From Nocardia sp. NBC_01327 (GTDB lineage Bacteria; Actinomycetota; Actinomycetes; Mycobacteriales; Mycobacteriaceae): a stretch of DNA of 64,000 bases. The position numbers were made by a program, and so were the translations under genes. Positions 25,950-38,628 of the stretch are shown piece after piece. The stretch is from the NCBI RefSeq assembly GCF_035958815.1, contig NZ_CP108383.1, forward strand, positions 744,001 through 808,000, in the 5' to 3' direction. How positions within the stretch are numbered: position 1 is the first letter of the stretch; each line of letters opens with the position of its first letter. The notes under the pieces are model-generated. The model saw nothing but the letters and a program-made list of their open reading frames with translations, searched no databases and had not been told where the DNA came from.

Positions 25950-26537
25950 ATGGTGGGCCGAGGTGCTGCGGGAACTGTTGTCGCAGGTAGAAGCACGAAA
26001 GACGCGATCCGAGACGCCGCGATTCAGTTATTTACCAGCAAAGGCTTTGAACAGAGCAGCTTACGCGAGGTTGCCGATGCGGTGGGAATCACAAAAGCCT
26101 CGCTCTACTATCACTATGCCTCGAAGGTCGATCTCCTCGTGGCGATAATCGAGCCGATGTTCGACGACCTGCGTTCGACGGTGGAGAGCCTCGACGACAT
26201 TCCGCATTCGCCGCAGACCGTGCGCGCGGTGCTGACCGATCACCTGCGCTCCATTCTGGGTCATCGGGCCGCGGGAACGCTATGCATGCGTGACACGGTC
26301 GCCATAGTCAATGCGCTCGGCGATCGCTATCCGGATTTGATCCAGCTGAGCCGCCGCATGAATACCTGGCTCGCGGGCCCGGGAGCCAGCAATGAGGAAA
26401 TACTGCGCGCGGCCGCCGCCATGCAGGTCCTGGGCGCGGCGCTGATGTCGAAGGAGAGCGTGCCCGGTGCTCAGGAGGAGCTGATCGAGAGAGTCCTGCT
26501 GAATGCCGCACTGGGCGTGCTGAATCCGGAGCGATAG
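25950..26537 (+). CDS. TetR family transcriptional regulator
   Basis: A 195-residue repressor. The DNA-binding helix-turn-helix is DAAIQLFTSKGFEQSSLREVADAVGI plus the TKASLYYHYASKVDLL turn, the TetR signature. The C-terminal ligand domain is divergent. Its position opposite the MMPL gene and the perfect palindrome between them suggest it controls that transporter and itself. An earlier start within the frame is not excluded; ATG 25950 has no clear ribosome site. Confidence 0.9.
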   Translation: MVGRGAAGTVVAGRSTKDAIRDAAIQLFTSKGFEQSSLREVADAVGITKASLYYHYASKVDLLVAIIEPMFDDLRSTVESLDDIPHSPQTVRAVLTDHLRSILGHRAAGTLCMRDTVAIVNALGDRYPDLIQLSRRMNTWLAGPGASNEEILRAAAAMQVLGAALMSKESVPGAQEELIERVLLNAALGVLNPER

Positions 26538-26700
26538 TATTGCCCGGTTTCGCCGCGTATTGCGACGGCGCCGACTGATTTCGTGAGGTCCGGGTAACTC
26601 GCCGGGTACCCCCGAAATCGGTTCGGCACGACCGCAGGCACGCGTGCATGACTGTGCACGGCACCCGAGCCGTGCGCAGAAGTTCCGGGGAGGCGGCACA

Positions 26701-27216
26701 GTGCATATCACCGCGAAGGTTGATTACGCGGTGCGCACTCTCGTGGAAATCGCGAAGGCGCAATCGGATTCGGTGAAGGCCGATGCCATCTCGAGTGCGC
26801 AGGACATTCCGCCGAAGGTGCTCGAGTCGGTGGTGGCGGATCTGCGCCGCGGAAAGCTGGTCACCAGCCGCCGCGGCCCCGACGGCGGATACCGCCTGGC
26901 CCGCCCGGCCGGCGAGATCAGCATTGCCGATGTGATTCGCGCTGTGGAGGGTCCGCTCGCCTCGGTGCGCGGGCAGCGTCCCGAGGATGTGGAGTACGCC
27001 GGCGCCGCGGAACCGCTGCAGCGGGTCTGGATCGGCCTGCGCGTGAATATCCGCGCGGTGCTCGAGCGGGTGACGGTCGCCGATATCGCCAATGACCTCC
27101 TGCCGTCCTTCCTGGACGAGCTGCTGCACGATCCGGACGCCTGGACGCGGCGCTCGCGCGGCACCGGCGGCCCGGTATCCACCCAGTGGCAGGACCTGGA
27201 TCAACCGAACATCTGA
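26701..27216 (+). CDS. Rrf2 family regulator without cluster cysteines
   Basis: Winged-helix protein of 171 residues. The sequence VHITAKVDYAVRTLVEIA at the N-terminus and GPDGGYRLARPAGEISIADVIRAVEG are Rrf2 hallmarks. Iron-sulfur sensing members (IscR, NsrR) carry three Cys; this protein has no cysteine at all, so it must sense something else or act constitutively. Start GTG 26701 is set by GGGGAGG 8 nt upstream. The gene precedes an ABC exporter pair in the same direction with a 76-nt gap and may regulate it. Confidence 0.87.
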   Translation: MHITAKVDYAVRTLVEIAKAQSDSVKADAISSAQDIPPKVLESVVADLRRGKLVTSRRGPDGGYRLARPAGEISIADVIRAVEGPLASVRGQRPEDVEYAGAAEPLQRVWIGLRVNIRAVLERVTVADIANDLLPSFLDELLHDPDAWTRRSRGTGGPVSTQWQDLDQPNI

Positions 27217-27292
27217 TGTGACCTGGGCGATGTCGGACGAGCCGAAAAAGCTCGCGCCCGTCCCGCCGCTATGGCGGTAACCTGCCAACATC

Positions 27293-29022
27293 ATGTTGAT
27301 TCGACTTCTGCGCACCTTCCTGGCGCCCTACCGCAAGCAGCTGGCGGGGGTGGTCGTGCTCCAGTTGATCTCGGTCATCGCCATGCTCTATCTGCCGACC
27401 CTCAACGCCGACATCATCGACAACGGCGTCACCAAGGGGGATATCGGCTACATCTGGAGCACCGGCCTGATGATGCTCGCCGTGACCGGCGTGCAGATCG
27501 TCGCCCAGTCCGTCTCGGTCTATCTGGGCGCGCAGGCGGCCATGGGCGCGGGCCGCGATATGCGCGCGGGTCTGCTGCACCGGGTCGGCGGGTTCTCCGC
27601 CCGTGAGGTGGGTGTGTTCGGCGCTCCGTCGCTGATCACCCGCAACACCAATGATGTGCAGCAGGTGCAGCTGCTCGTGCTCATGAGCGCGACCATCCTG
27701 GTGATGGCCCCGATCATGTGCGTGGGCGGCATTGTGATGGCGCTGCGCGAGGGCGCCGGGCTGTCCTGGCTGCTGCTCATCGCGGTGCCGGCGCTGGCGC
27801 TGGCGATGGGTTTCATCATCACCCGCATGGTGCCCGGATTCCGGCGCATGCAGACGCGCATCGATGCGGTGAACCGCGTTCTGCGCGAACAGATCACGGG
27901 TATCCGCGTGGTGCGCGCCTTCGTGCGCGAGCGGCAGGAGACCTGGCGCTTCGGTGTCGCCAACAAGGATCTGACCGAGCAGTCGCTGTATGTCGGCCGC
28001 TATATGGCGATGATGTTCCCGCTGGTCATGCTCATCTCGAATGTGACCATGGTGGGCGTGATCTGGTTCGGCGGCCACGAGATCAATGACGGGACGCTGC
28101 AGATCGGTTCGCTGACCGCGATGCTGGCGTACATCATGCAGATTCTGACGGCGGTCATGATGGCCTCCTTCCTGGCCATGATGGCGCCGCGCGCCGCGGT
28201 GTCGGCCGAGCGCATCGGCGATGTGCTGGGCACCGAGTCCTCGGTGCAGCCGCCGCTGCGGCCGCAGCCCTTCCAGGGCGATCCGGGCACGGTCGATTTC
28301 GCCTTCGCGGAATTCAAGTTCCCGGGCGCGGAAAAGGCTGTGCTGCGGTCGATTCGGTTCCAGGTGCGGCCCGGCACCACCACCGCGATCGTCGGTGCGA
28401 CCGGTGCGGGCAAGACCACGCTGATCAATCTGATTCCGCGGCTCATCGATGTCACCGACGGCGCGGTGCTGGTGGGCGGCACCGACGTGCGGAATATCGA
28501 TCTGGAGCTGCTGCGCGATCAGATCGGCCTGGTTCCACAGAAGGGCTACCTGTTCTCGGGCACCATCGCCTCGAATCTGCGCTACGGCAAGCCGGACGCG
28601 ACGGATGAGGAACTGTGGCACGCGCTGGAGATAGCGCAGGCCGCGGATTTCGTCCGGGAAATGGGGCAGGGGCTGGAAACCCCTGTGGCACAGGGCGGTA
28701 CGACGGTCTCGGGTGGTCAGCGACAGCGGCTGGCCATTGCTCGCGCGGTGGTGCGCAGGCCGCGCATCTACCTGTTCGACGACTGCTTCTCCGCGCTCGA
28801 CGTCTCCACCGATGTGCGGGTGCGGGACGCGCTGCGCCCGGAAACCCGTGACGCTGCGGTCATCATTGTGGCGCAGCGGATTTCGACCATCCGCGAGGCC
28901 GATCAGATCGTGGTGCTCGAGGACGGCGCCATGGCGGGCATCGGCACGCACGAACAACTCCTGCAGGACTGCAACGAGTACAAGGAAATTGTCGAGTCGC
29001 AGTTCAGTGCGGAGGAGGTCCG

Positions 29023-29026
<4 letters not shown>
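27293..29026 (+). CDS. Heterodimeric ABC exporter, subunit with degenerate ATPase site
   Basis: A 577-residue half-transporter: six transmembrane segments (1 to about 320), then a nucleotide-binding domain with Walker A GATGAGKTT (about 369) and signature VSGGQRQRLAIA. The Walker B region reads LFDDCFSALD, so the catalytic Glu is replaced by Asp (about 495). This is the known signature of the inactive-site partner in heterodimeric exporters such as TM287/288 or BmrCD. Its stop overlaps the next ATG (ATGA). The substrate, drug or lipid, is unknown. Confidence 0.9.
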
Positions 29027-32258
<3,232 letters not shown>

Positions 32259-32263
32259 GAGCC

Positions 32264-32296
32264 GGGATCCACAGCAGCGCAGTAGATCCCGGCCGA
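32264..32296. repeat. Palindromic repeat element, copy D (shortened)
   Basis: GCCGGGATC and its complement GATCCCGGC flank 15 nt (CACAGCAGCGCAGTA). The sequence CCGGGATCCACAGC is identical to the centre of the full element at 53.57 kb, so this looks like a deletion derivative. It lies between the convergent tgt and transporter genes and may end both transcripts. Confidence 0.65.
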
Positions 32297-32306
32297 AAGG
32301 TCGTCT

Positions 32307-33077
32307 CTACTCGTAGATCGCCGCGCGCTCGCGCGGTGCGTAGGTGGGTTCGCGCTTCTTGAGGAATGCGATGCAGCGGTAGCTGATCGGCAGGATCATC
32401 ATCTCGACGCCGGTCTTCCAGACGAAGCCGACGATCACGTAGTTGATGTAGTCGCCCCAGGTGCTGATGCCGATGGCTGTCGCGGCGATGGAGCAGAACA
32501 CCAGGGTGTCGCCGATTTCGCCGGCCACGGTGGAGCCGAGCAGTCGCGCCCACAGGTGCTTCTCCTTGGTGCGCTCCTTGATGAGCACCAGGGTCACCGA
32601 GTTGAGGAACTGCCCGACCACGTATCCGGACACTCCGGCGAGCGCCAGCTGCGGCGTCTTGCTCAGCGCGACGCGGAACGAGTCGGTGCTGTCGCCGAGC
32701 GAGCCGGCGGGCATCTCGATGGCGATCCAGAAGCAGGCGATCATCAGCACCAACATGGCGAAGCCGTAGTAGACGGCCCGGCGGGTGGCGCGGAAGCCGT
32801 AGACCTCACTGAGGATGTCGCCGATCACGTACGCGAGCGGGAACAGGAAGAACGCACCGTCCAGCGTCAGCGGCAGAATCGTGACCGGGCCGACGGACAG
32901 GTGGTTGTGGGTGAAGAATTGCACGCCCTTGGTGGCGCAGATATTGGAGATCAGCAGAACCGCCGTGAAGATCACGACCACCTGCGTGTAGTAGCCCCCC
33001 GCGGCCGTCGCAAATGCTGCGTGCTCCGGCGCGGGGCTTCCAGATCGGTCCGAATCGACCGTTTTCGTATCGCTCAC
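32307..33077 (-). CDS. yhhQ: Queuosine precursor transporter (YhhQ/VUT family)
   Basis: A 256-residue membrane protein with about six hydrophobic segments. Family marks include ILPLTLDGAFFLFPLAYVIGDILSEVYGFRATRR near residues 50-90 and QFLNSVTLVLIKE. YhhQ imports queuosine precursors (preQ0/preQ1, queuine) for Tgt. GTG 33077 gives the start; the longer frame runs into the divergent DUF4190 gene. It converges with tgt, and the neighbouring GluQRS gene acts on the product Q-tRNA, strongly supporting the role. Confidence 0.9.
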   Translation of the reverse strand: MSDTKTVDSDRSGSPAPEHAAFATAAGGYYTQVVVIFTAVLLISNICATKGVQFFTHNHLSVGPVTILPLTLDGAFFLFPLAYVIGDILSEVYGFRATRRAVYYGFAMLVLMIACFWIAIEMPAGSLGDSTDSFRVALSKTPQLALAGVSGYVVGQFLNSVTLVLIKERTKEKHLWARLLGSTVAGEIGDTLVFCSIAATAIGISTWGDYINYVIVGFVWKTGVEMMILPISYRCIAFLKKREPTYAPRERAAIYE

Positions 33078-33141
33078 GCGGAGAAGTATCCCCGGAATGA
33101 TCGATGGGTACGGGCTGGTGGGGTGCCTTAGGCTGAACCTC

Positions 33142-33747
33142 ATGACGCAATCCGGGGATTCCGACGAGTGGTGGAAGCAGTACGGCGGTGAGGGCGCCGC
33201 GCCCGAGACCCCGTCTTCCGCGCCGCAGCAGGCGACGCCGCCACCGTTCGGGTACTCCTCCGCTCCGAATCCACAGCAATCGCCGCTGACTCCGCCGCCG
33301 CAGTCGCAGTATCCGAATTACCCTCCGCCGCAGCCGAATCCGGCCGCCGGCTATCAACAGCCGGGTTCCGGCGGTTATCCACAGGCCACACCGGGCGGCT
33401 ATCCACAGCCTCCGCAGGCGCCGGGACAACCTCCGTACGGTTATCAGCCCGGATATCAGCCGTACGGTTATCAACAGCCGTCGTCGAATACCAACGGTCT
33501 GGCCATTGCCGCGCTGATCGTCTCGATCGTCGGCGTGCCGCTGGCCTTCTTCTGCTTCCTGCTGCCGATCGCGCCCCTGATCGGGCTGATTCTCGGCGTG
33601 GTCGCGCTGAACCAGGTGAAGAACTCCGGTCAGCAGGGACGCGGGCTGGCGCTGGGCGGCATCTGGATCGGTGCGGCCGGTATCGCGATCAGCATCCTGT
33701 TCCTCGCGCTCTTCATCGGCGGGATCGTGAGCTCACCCTCCACCTGA
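33142..33747 (+). CDS. DUF4190-domain membrane protein with Pro/Gln-rich N-terminus
   Basis: A 201-residue protein. Residues 1 to about 115 are low-complexity (repeats of QPPYGYQPGYQP type); then come two transmembrane helices (NGLAIAALIVSIVGVPLAFF and GLALGGIWIGAAGIAISI) with a central loop, the DUF4190 pattern. ATG 33142 is used since the ORF can extend only a short way and a TAGGCT box is just upstream, fitting a short or leaderless mRNA. It shares a divergent promoter region with yhhQ. Envelope-associated, role unknown. Confidence 0.8.
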   Translation: MTQSGDSDEWWKQYGGEGAAPETPSSAPQQATPPPFGYSSAPNPQQSPLTPPPQSQYPNYPPPQPNPAAGYQQPGSGGYPQATPGGYPQPPQAPGQPPYGYQPGYQPYGYQQPSSNTNGLAIAALIVSIVGVPLAFFCFLLPIAPLIGLILGVVALNQVKNSGQQGRGLALGGIWIGAAGIAISILFLALFIGGIVSSPST

Positions 33748-33794
33748 GCCGAATTCACCGCCCCGGCAAGCGAATTCGCCGTCCGGACACAGCA

Positions 33795-33831
33795 AAGCGG
33801 GTGCGCCTCCGGTGAGGAGGCGCACCCGCTT
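33795..33831. terminator. Bidirectional hairpin terminator
   Basis: A perfect 16-bp stem (AAGCGGGTGCGCCTCC and complement) with a 5-nt loop between the convergent DUF4190 and RDD genes. Confidence 0.85.
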
Positions 33832-33849
33832 CTATGGTTCGGGGCAGCG

Positions 33850-34629
33850 TCAGTTGGTCTTGATGACCTGGGTGCCGCCGGCGAACTTGTCGTGCCAGCC
33901 CTGCTTGTTCGGGTCCTGCTCGATGGTGACCGCGATGTAGATCGCGAGGCCGATGCTCACCAGGGTGCCGAGGCACGGGATGAACTGGATCGCGACGAAC
34001 AGGTTGCGCTTGGCCGAGGTGACCGGATCCAGCGGTGCGCCGCCGGGGCCGAGGACCCGCAGGCCGAGGATCTTCTTGCCGAGGGTCTGGCCGCCCTGCT
34101 GCGTCTCCATGAAGATGAAGTAGCCGAACGTGATGAGCGGCAACAGGATGTCCCACACCAGCACGATCGAGCTGGGCAGCAGGACGTAGACGATCACACC
34201 GACGATGCCGAAGATCAGGCCGTCGATGAAGCGGGCCGCGAAGCGCAGCCACAGGTCACCGGGCTGCGAGCCGCCGCCCCCGCCGCCGAACCCCGGAGGC
34301 TGCTGGCCGTACGGCTGGTACGGCTGCTGGCCGGGGTAGCTCGGCTGCTGGCCGAACTGCGGCTGCTGGTTGTAGGGATCGGACTGGCCGAACTGCGGCG
34401 GCTGCTGGCCGTAGCCCGGCTGCTGCGGCTGACCGTAGGGGTCGGACGGGGGCTGCTGGCCGTAAGGCTGCTGCGGCTGCTGTCCGTACGGATCCGACGG
34501 GGGCTGCTGCCCGTACGGCTGCTGGGGCTGCTGGCCGTACGGCTGCTGCTGCTGGCCCTGCGGGTACGGCTGCCCATACGGCTGGCCGCCCTGCGGATAC
34601 TGGTTGGGGTCGTACCCACCGCTTGTCAT
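33850..34629 (-). CDS. RDD-family membrane protein with PYGQQP repeats
   Basis: A 259-residue protein. The N-terminal half is a Gln/Pro/Tyr/Gly-rich tract with several copies of PYGQQP and QPPSDPYG. The C-terminal RDD domain (RFAARFIDGLIFGIVGV, with the Arg-Asp-Asp region, then GQTLGKKILGLRVL) has about four hydrophobic segments. Together with the convergent DUF4190 gene it resembles small actinobacterial envelope proteins sharing the same N-terminal composition. ATG 34629 is preferred to a longer frame. Function unknown. Confidence 0.82.
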   Translation of the reverse strand: MTSGGYDPNQYPQGGQPYGQPYPQGQQQQPYGQQPQQPYGQQPPSDPYGQQPQQPYGQQPPSDPYGQPQQPGYGQQPPQFGQSDPYNQQPQFGQQPSYPGQQPYQPYGQQPPGFGGGGGGSQPGDLWLRFAARFIDGLIFGIVGVIVYVLLPSSIVLVWDILLPLITFGYFIFMETQQGGQTLGKKILGLRVLGPGGAPLDPVTSAKRNLFVAIQFIPCLGTLVSIGLAIYIAVTIEQDPNKQGWHDKFAGGTQVIKTN

Positions 34630-34681
34630 TTGTCTGTGCCGTCCTCGTCGAATTCGTTCGGGGTCTGGTCGAGTGCGTACG

Positions 34682-35596
34682 TTACGGACCCGAACTGGGT
34701 TGCAACAAGCCGTTCGGGTCGAGTGTCCACGGTTCTTGTGGCAGCCGCTCGGGGCGAAATTGCTTAAGCAGCTGCGCAATTGTGGTTGCGGTGGGATAAC
34801 CCAATGAGGTTGCGAGCGCATTCAGTATCTGGTCGGGGGTCTCGCCGAGTGCGATTCTATCGCGCAGGGTGACCGCTCCGTCGCGTTTGGCGAGCCGCTG
34901 CCCGGACGTATTGAGTACCAGCGGTACATGTGCGTACTGCGGTATCGGAAGCCCGAGCAGGGTGGCGAGATAGACCTGACGTGGGGTGGAAGCCAGCAGA
35001 TCGTCGCCGCGCACCACCTGATCGATGCCCTGGTCGGCGTCGTCCACGACGACGGCCAGATTGTAGGCGGGCGAACCGTCGCCGCGCCGCAGCACCAGAT
35101 CGTCGACGGCGCCGCGGTAGCTGCCGAGCAACTCGTCGGTGATGACCAGTTCGGTGATATCGGCCCGCAGTCGTAATGCCGCTGGTCGGCCCGCGTCGTA
35201 TCGCTCGGCCCGTTCGGCGGCGGTGAGCGCGCGGCAGGTGCCCGGATAGGCGCCCATCGGTCCGTGCGGTGCGGTCACCGCCTGCTGTATTTCCTTGCGG
35301 GTGCAGAAGCATTCGTAGGTGCGCCCGGTCGCGGTCAGTTCGGCGATGGCCGCCTCGTAGAGCGGTAGGCGCTGCGACTGCCACGCCACCGGCGGCTCCC
35401 AGTCCAGCCCGAGCGCTGCGAGATCCGCCGACTGTCGTTCCGCCGCACCGGGTTTCACTCGATCCAGATCTTCCATCCGGAGCCGGAAACCCCGTCCGGT
35501 GGAGCGTGCGAAAAGCCATGCCAGCAGTGCCGTGTGGAGATTCCCCAGGTGCAGATCACCTGAGGGGCTGGGTGCGAATCTTCCGAATCCGGACAC
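34682..35596 (-). CDS. gluQ: Glutamyl-Q tRNA(Asp) synthetase
   Basis: A 304-residue paralogue of the glutamyl-tRNA synthetase catalytic core without the anticodon-binding domain. It activates Glu and attaches it to the queuosine base in the anticodon of tRNA-Asp. The HIGH-like motif is GRFAPSPSGDLHLGN; the KMSKS-like motif is LAKRDGA; zinc ligands are in YECFCTRKE and YPGTC. Its presence with Tgt and YhhQ implies Q34 is made or imported and then modified. GTG 35596 is the likely start; no ribosome site is clear. Confidence 0.93.
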   Translation of the reverse strand: MSGFGRFAPSPSGDLHLGNLHTALLAWLFARSTGRGFRLRMEDLDRVKPGAAERQSADLAALGLDWEPPVAWQSQRLPLYEAAIAELTATGRTYECFCTRKEIQQAVTAPHGPMGAYPGTCRALTAAERAERYDAGRPAALRLRADITELVITDELLGSYRGAVDDLVLRRGDGSPAYNLAVVVDDADQGIDQVVRGDDLLASTPRQVYLATLLGLPIPQYAHVPLVLNTSGQRLAKRDGAVTLRDRIALGETPDQILNALATSLGYPTATTIAQLLKQFRPERLPQEPWTLDPNGLLQPSSGP

Positions 35597-35702
35597 GGTC
35601 GTCCATGCTAGGCGCAACCTTCGCAAACTTCGCGGCACTTTCGGTCATTCGCACTCTTGCGGGTGCACACGCACGATGCGAAGTAGCAGTTGCCGTGTGC
35701 GT

Positions 35703-36197
35703 TCAGCGCAGCCGCAGGCGGGGGCTCAGGTCGTCTTCCGTCAGCGGCTTTTCCTGGTCCAGAGCTGCGAGTATGGCGTTCGCGCGGGCGATGAGACCCG
35801 GGGCGTCGATATCGTACGGGGCCGGTCCGACGGCGGTGAGTCGGTGAATCGCGCGTTCCAGAAGTGTGCGAGCGCCTTTGGAATTTCCGCGTTGAATGTG
35901 GGTCAGGCCAACGGCGTACTGAGCGAGCCCCTGCCACAGCATCCGCTCGGCGAACGGCCCCTGCTTCCAGGCCGCCTCCAGTACCTCATGGGCGTTGAAG
36001 GGGAGGCCGTCGTCGAGCAGGCGCTGTGCGTAGGCGAGGGTCTCGTCGGGGCCCAGCTGGAGATCATCGGGGATGCGCGGCACCCCGATGCTGCCGAAGG
36101 GCAGCGGGCGGCCGAAACGATCACGCGGCCGGGCATTCCGCGCCCGCCCGTCGTCGTCGCGGTCGCGAGCGCTCTCGTCCTGCGTGGGGTCGGCCAT
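35703..36197 (-). CDS. DUF309-domain protein
   Basis: A 164-residue protein. The core (LPFNAHEVLEAAWKQGPFAERMLWQGLAQYAVGLTHIQRGNSKGA) is typical of DUF309: an all-helical protein with conserved His and Glu in the first helix pair. The first about 40 residues are charged and low in complexity. ATG 36197 has GGGAGG 9 nt upstream; another ATG at 36206 has no room for a site. Function is not established. An AT-rich region lies immediately upstream. Confidence 0.82.
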   Translation of the reverse strand: MADPTQDESARDRDDDGRARNARPRDRFGRPLPFGSIGVPRIPDDLQLGPDETLAYAQRLLDDGLPFNAHEVLEAAWKQGPFAERMLWQGLAQYAVGLTHIQRGNSKGARTLLERAIHRLTAVGPAPYDIDAPGLIARANAILAALDQEKPLTEDDLSPRLRLR

Positions 36198-36590
36198 GAA
36201 GTCCATCCTCCCGGATGCCGCGCTCGGCATCCGACCAGGAGTTAGCCAAAATGTCCGCAAACAAACCGACAACTTTATTGCGATCTTTATCATTCATGCG
36301 TTTCAGGAGGCGGCTATCTTTAGGCTAATAATTAGCTGGCTATCCTTGCTATGTATTTGCTGATTGAAAACGAAAGAATGCGATCTCCTAATGACGAACC
36401 CTGCTAGGGTTTAGCCCGGGAACGGCCAGCGGGGGTGCATTCCCACCGTGAAGTGCAGAGAGCAGGTTGTACGGAGAGGTTGCGTGCAACCTCGGGAGTA
36501 CAAGGGATTCGCGAATCTCCATGGATCCCATTGCCACCAAGATCGATGCCAGCAAGATCTCACGCTTGACGAAACGAAGGAGCTACAACC
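36198..36590. promoter_or_regulatory. AT-rich intergenic region with palindromes, upstream of DUF397 gene
   Basis: A stretch of about 180 bp (36240-36420) is clearly more AT-rich than the rest of the window. It contains a near-palindrome GCTAATAATTAGC (36324-36336) flanked by direct repeats GGCTATC (36312-36318 and 36338-36344), and further on a perfect AGGTTGC-GT-GCAACCT (36477-36492). Several TA-rich -10-like hexamers occur. No coding frame is supported. It probably contains the promoter of the DUF397 gene and perhaps of the DUF309 gene. Confidence 0.55.
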
Positions 36591-36800
36591 GTGAATGCGG
36601 ATTACACAGGCGCCGTCTGGCGCAAGAGCAAACATAGCGGACCCAATGGCAACTGCGTAGAGGTGGCTTTTCTCGTAGATGGCAATGTCGGGGTTCGTGA
36701 CAGCAAGGAACGCGGCCACGGGCCGAGCCTGGCATTCACTCCGGGTGAGTGGGACGCATTCCTCGCCGGTGTGTCCGACGGCGAGTTCAACCGGGCCTGA
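36591..36800 (+). CDS. DUF397-domain protein (orphan)
   Basis: A 69-residue protein with the DUF397 pattern: WRKSKHSGPNGNCVEVAFL, then VRDSKERGHGPSLAFTPGEWDAFL. In actinomycetes such genes usually follow an XRE-type regulator gene; here no HTH gene is adjacent. GTG 36591 is preceded by GAAGGAG, a good ribosome site. It may be an antitoxin-like or regulator-partner protein by family habit. It converges with qcrB across a shared terminator. Confidence 0.85.
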   Translation: MNADYTGAVWRKSKHSGPNGNCVEVAFLVDGNVGVRDSKERGHGPSLAFTPGEWDAFLAGVSDGEFNRA

Positions 36801-36825
36801 ACGGGCCGGCTGAACCGAGAAAACA

Positions 36826-36855
36826 AAGCCCCGAGTCGCGAGGACTCGGGGCTTT
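36826..36855. terminator. Bidirectional rho-independent terminator
   Basis: A 12-bp stem (AAGCCCCGAGTC and complement) with a 5-nt loop; T-runs on both strands (TTTT downstream on plus, TTTGTTTT on minus). Confidence 0.85.
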
Positions 36856-36908
36856 TCGCGGGTTGTTTCAGCTCGACTGCGCCGCACCGGGTTTCAGAGT
36901 CTTCGCTT

Positions 36909-38531
36909 TCAGTGGTCGTCGCTTCCGTTCCCGTTGTGCTGCGCCCGCCGCAGGACCGCCAGCTGTGCGTGCTCGGCCTCGTGCTCCACGGCCGCGTTCG
37001 AATCGCGCTCCTCCGCCGGATCGGCGCGGAAGAAGCCGCCGGTGCCCGGCCGCCCGGCAATGCCGAGCTGGTTCAGCTTCCGGGGCACCGTGGCGCCCTG
37101 GTATTCCAGCGGAACCGGATGTCCGTGCGCATCCACCGGTCCGAGCGGTTGATGCAGCTCGATGTACTCGCCGTGCGGAAGGCGCCGCACCACACCGGTT
37201 TCGATGCCGTGCTCGAGCACCGCCCGGTCACCGCGCTGCAGGCCCAGGCAGAGCCGATAGGCGGCGAAGTAGGCCAGCGGCGGCAAAATCAGCAGCCCGA
37301 TGCGGAAGATCCACGTGGTGGCATTGAGCGAGATGTGGAAGTTCAGCGCGATGATGTCATTGACGCAGGCCAGGGTGAGCACCAGATAGAAGGCCAGCGA
37401 CATGGCGCCGATCGCGGTGCGCACCGGCACATCTCGCGGTCGCTGCAGCAGATTGTGCCGGGCGCGATCGCCGGTCAGGCGTTTCTCGATCCACGGATAG
37501 CCGATGAGCAGGCCGAAGATGACCGGCATGGCGATCGCCACGGAGAACGCGCCGGGCACCATATGGCCGAACAGGTGCAGTTCCCAGGCCGGGAAGAGGC
37601 GCAGGAAGCCGTCGGTCCACATCATGTAGAAGTCCGGCTGGGTGCCGGCGGAGACCTGAGAGGGGTTGTAGGGCCCCAGATTCCAGATCGGATTGATCTG
37701 CAGCAGCCCGCCCATGAGGGCCAGCACCGCGAGCGTGAAGGCGAAGAACGCGCCCTGGTCCAGGGAGAACACCGGCACGATGCGGGTGCCGACCACATTG
37801 CGCTCACTGCGCCCGGGGCCCGGATACTGCGTGTGCTTCTGGTACCAGACCAGGGCGATGTGAGCGGCGATGAGCGCCAGCATGATTCCGGGGATCAGCA
37901 GTACGTGCGCGATGTACAGGCGCGGAATGATGATGGTGCCGGGGAAGTCGCCGCCGAACATGAGCCACTGCAGCCAGGTGCCGATGACCGGCGCGCTCAT
38001 GGTGATGCCGGCGAACGCGGCCCGCAGCCCGGTGCCGGAGAGCAGATCGTCGGGCAGTGAGTAGCCGAAGAAGCCTTCGAACATGGCCAGGATCAGCAGC
38101 ACCGAGCCGATCACCCAGTTGGCCTCGCGGGGTTTGCGGAATGCGCCGGTGAAGAAGACGCGGCACAGGTGGATGATCATGGAGGCGCTGAAAAGCAGTG
38201 CGGCCCAATGATGTACCTGGCGCACGAACAGTCCGCCGCGGACGTCGAAGGAGATGCCGAGCGCCGATTCGTAGGCGCGCGACATGGTGACGCCGCGCAG
38301 TGGCTGATAGTCCCCGTTGTAGACCACGTCGTTCATGGACGGATCGAAGTACAAGGTCAAATACACGCCGGAGAGCAGCAGAATAATGAAGCTGTAGAGC
38401 GCGATTTCACCGAGCAGGAACGACCAATGGGTCGGAAAGACTTTATTGATGGACCTTTTGAGGAATGCGGCGGCTTGATACCGCTCATCCGCTGCGTCGG
38501 CCTGTTCGGCCAGACGATTACGAGTTGCCAT
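36909..38531 (-). CDS. qcrB: Ubiquinol/menaquinol-cytochrome c reductase cytochrome b subunit, stand-alone
   Basis: A 540-residue actinobacterial QcrB. Heme-ligand histidines are present in helix B ([19 protein letters not shown]) and helix D ([17 protein letters not shown]). The Qo loop motif is PDFY, as in mycobacteria. In relatives qcrB is the last gene of ctaE-qcrC-qcrA-qcrB, but here there are no qcrC or qcrA genes nearby, and the gene has its own promoter region and terminator. It is probably a second qcrB copy. A charged C-terminal tail ([18 protein letters not shown]) is long. Confidence 0.9.
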   Translation of the reverse strand: MATRNRLAEQADAADERYQAAAFLKRSINKVFPTHWSFLLGEIALYSFIILLLSGVYLTLYFDPSMNDVVYNGDYQPLRGVTMSRAYESALGISFDVRGGLFVRQVHHWAALLFSASMIIHLCRVFFTGAFRKPREANWVIGSVLLILAMFEGFFGYSLPDDLLSGTGLRAAFAGITMSAPVIGTWLQWLMFGGDFPGTIIIPRLYIAHVLLIPGIMLALIAAHIALVWYQKHTQYPGPGRSERNVVGTRIVPVFSLDQGAFFAFTLAVLALMGGLLQINPIWNLGPYNPSQVSAGTQPDFYMMWTDGFLRLFPAWELHLFGHMVPGAFSVAIAMPVIFGLLIGYPWIEKRLTGDRARHNLLQRPRDVPVRTAIGAMSLAFYLVLTLACVNDIIALNFHISLNATTWIFRIGLLILPPLAYFAAYRLCLGLQRGDRAVLEHGIETGVVRRLPHGEYIELHQPLGPVDAHGHPVPLEYQGATVPRKLNQLGIAGRPGTGGFFRADPAEERDSNAAVEHEAEHAQLAVLRRAQHNGNGSDDH

Positions 38532-38628
38532 GTGCGGTCACCCGCCCCCGAAGAGATGGTAAGGCTTCTACTACACACGGTAGCACCCAGAGCGGTTGGC
38601 CTGTAGTGGCTTTCGATAGGCTTCGGGA

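Noticed and set aside
34290..34620. Regular repeats that might suggest a CRISPR or minisatellite
   Set aside because: They are codons for PYGQQP-type repeats of the RDD protein; no spacers of constant length.
36521..36590. A short frame starting ATG 36521 as an XRE regulator before the DUF397 gene
   Set aside because: It is too short and has no helix-turn-helix pattern.
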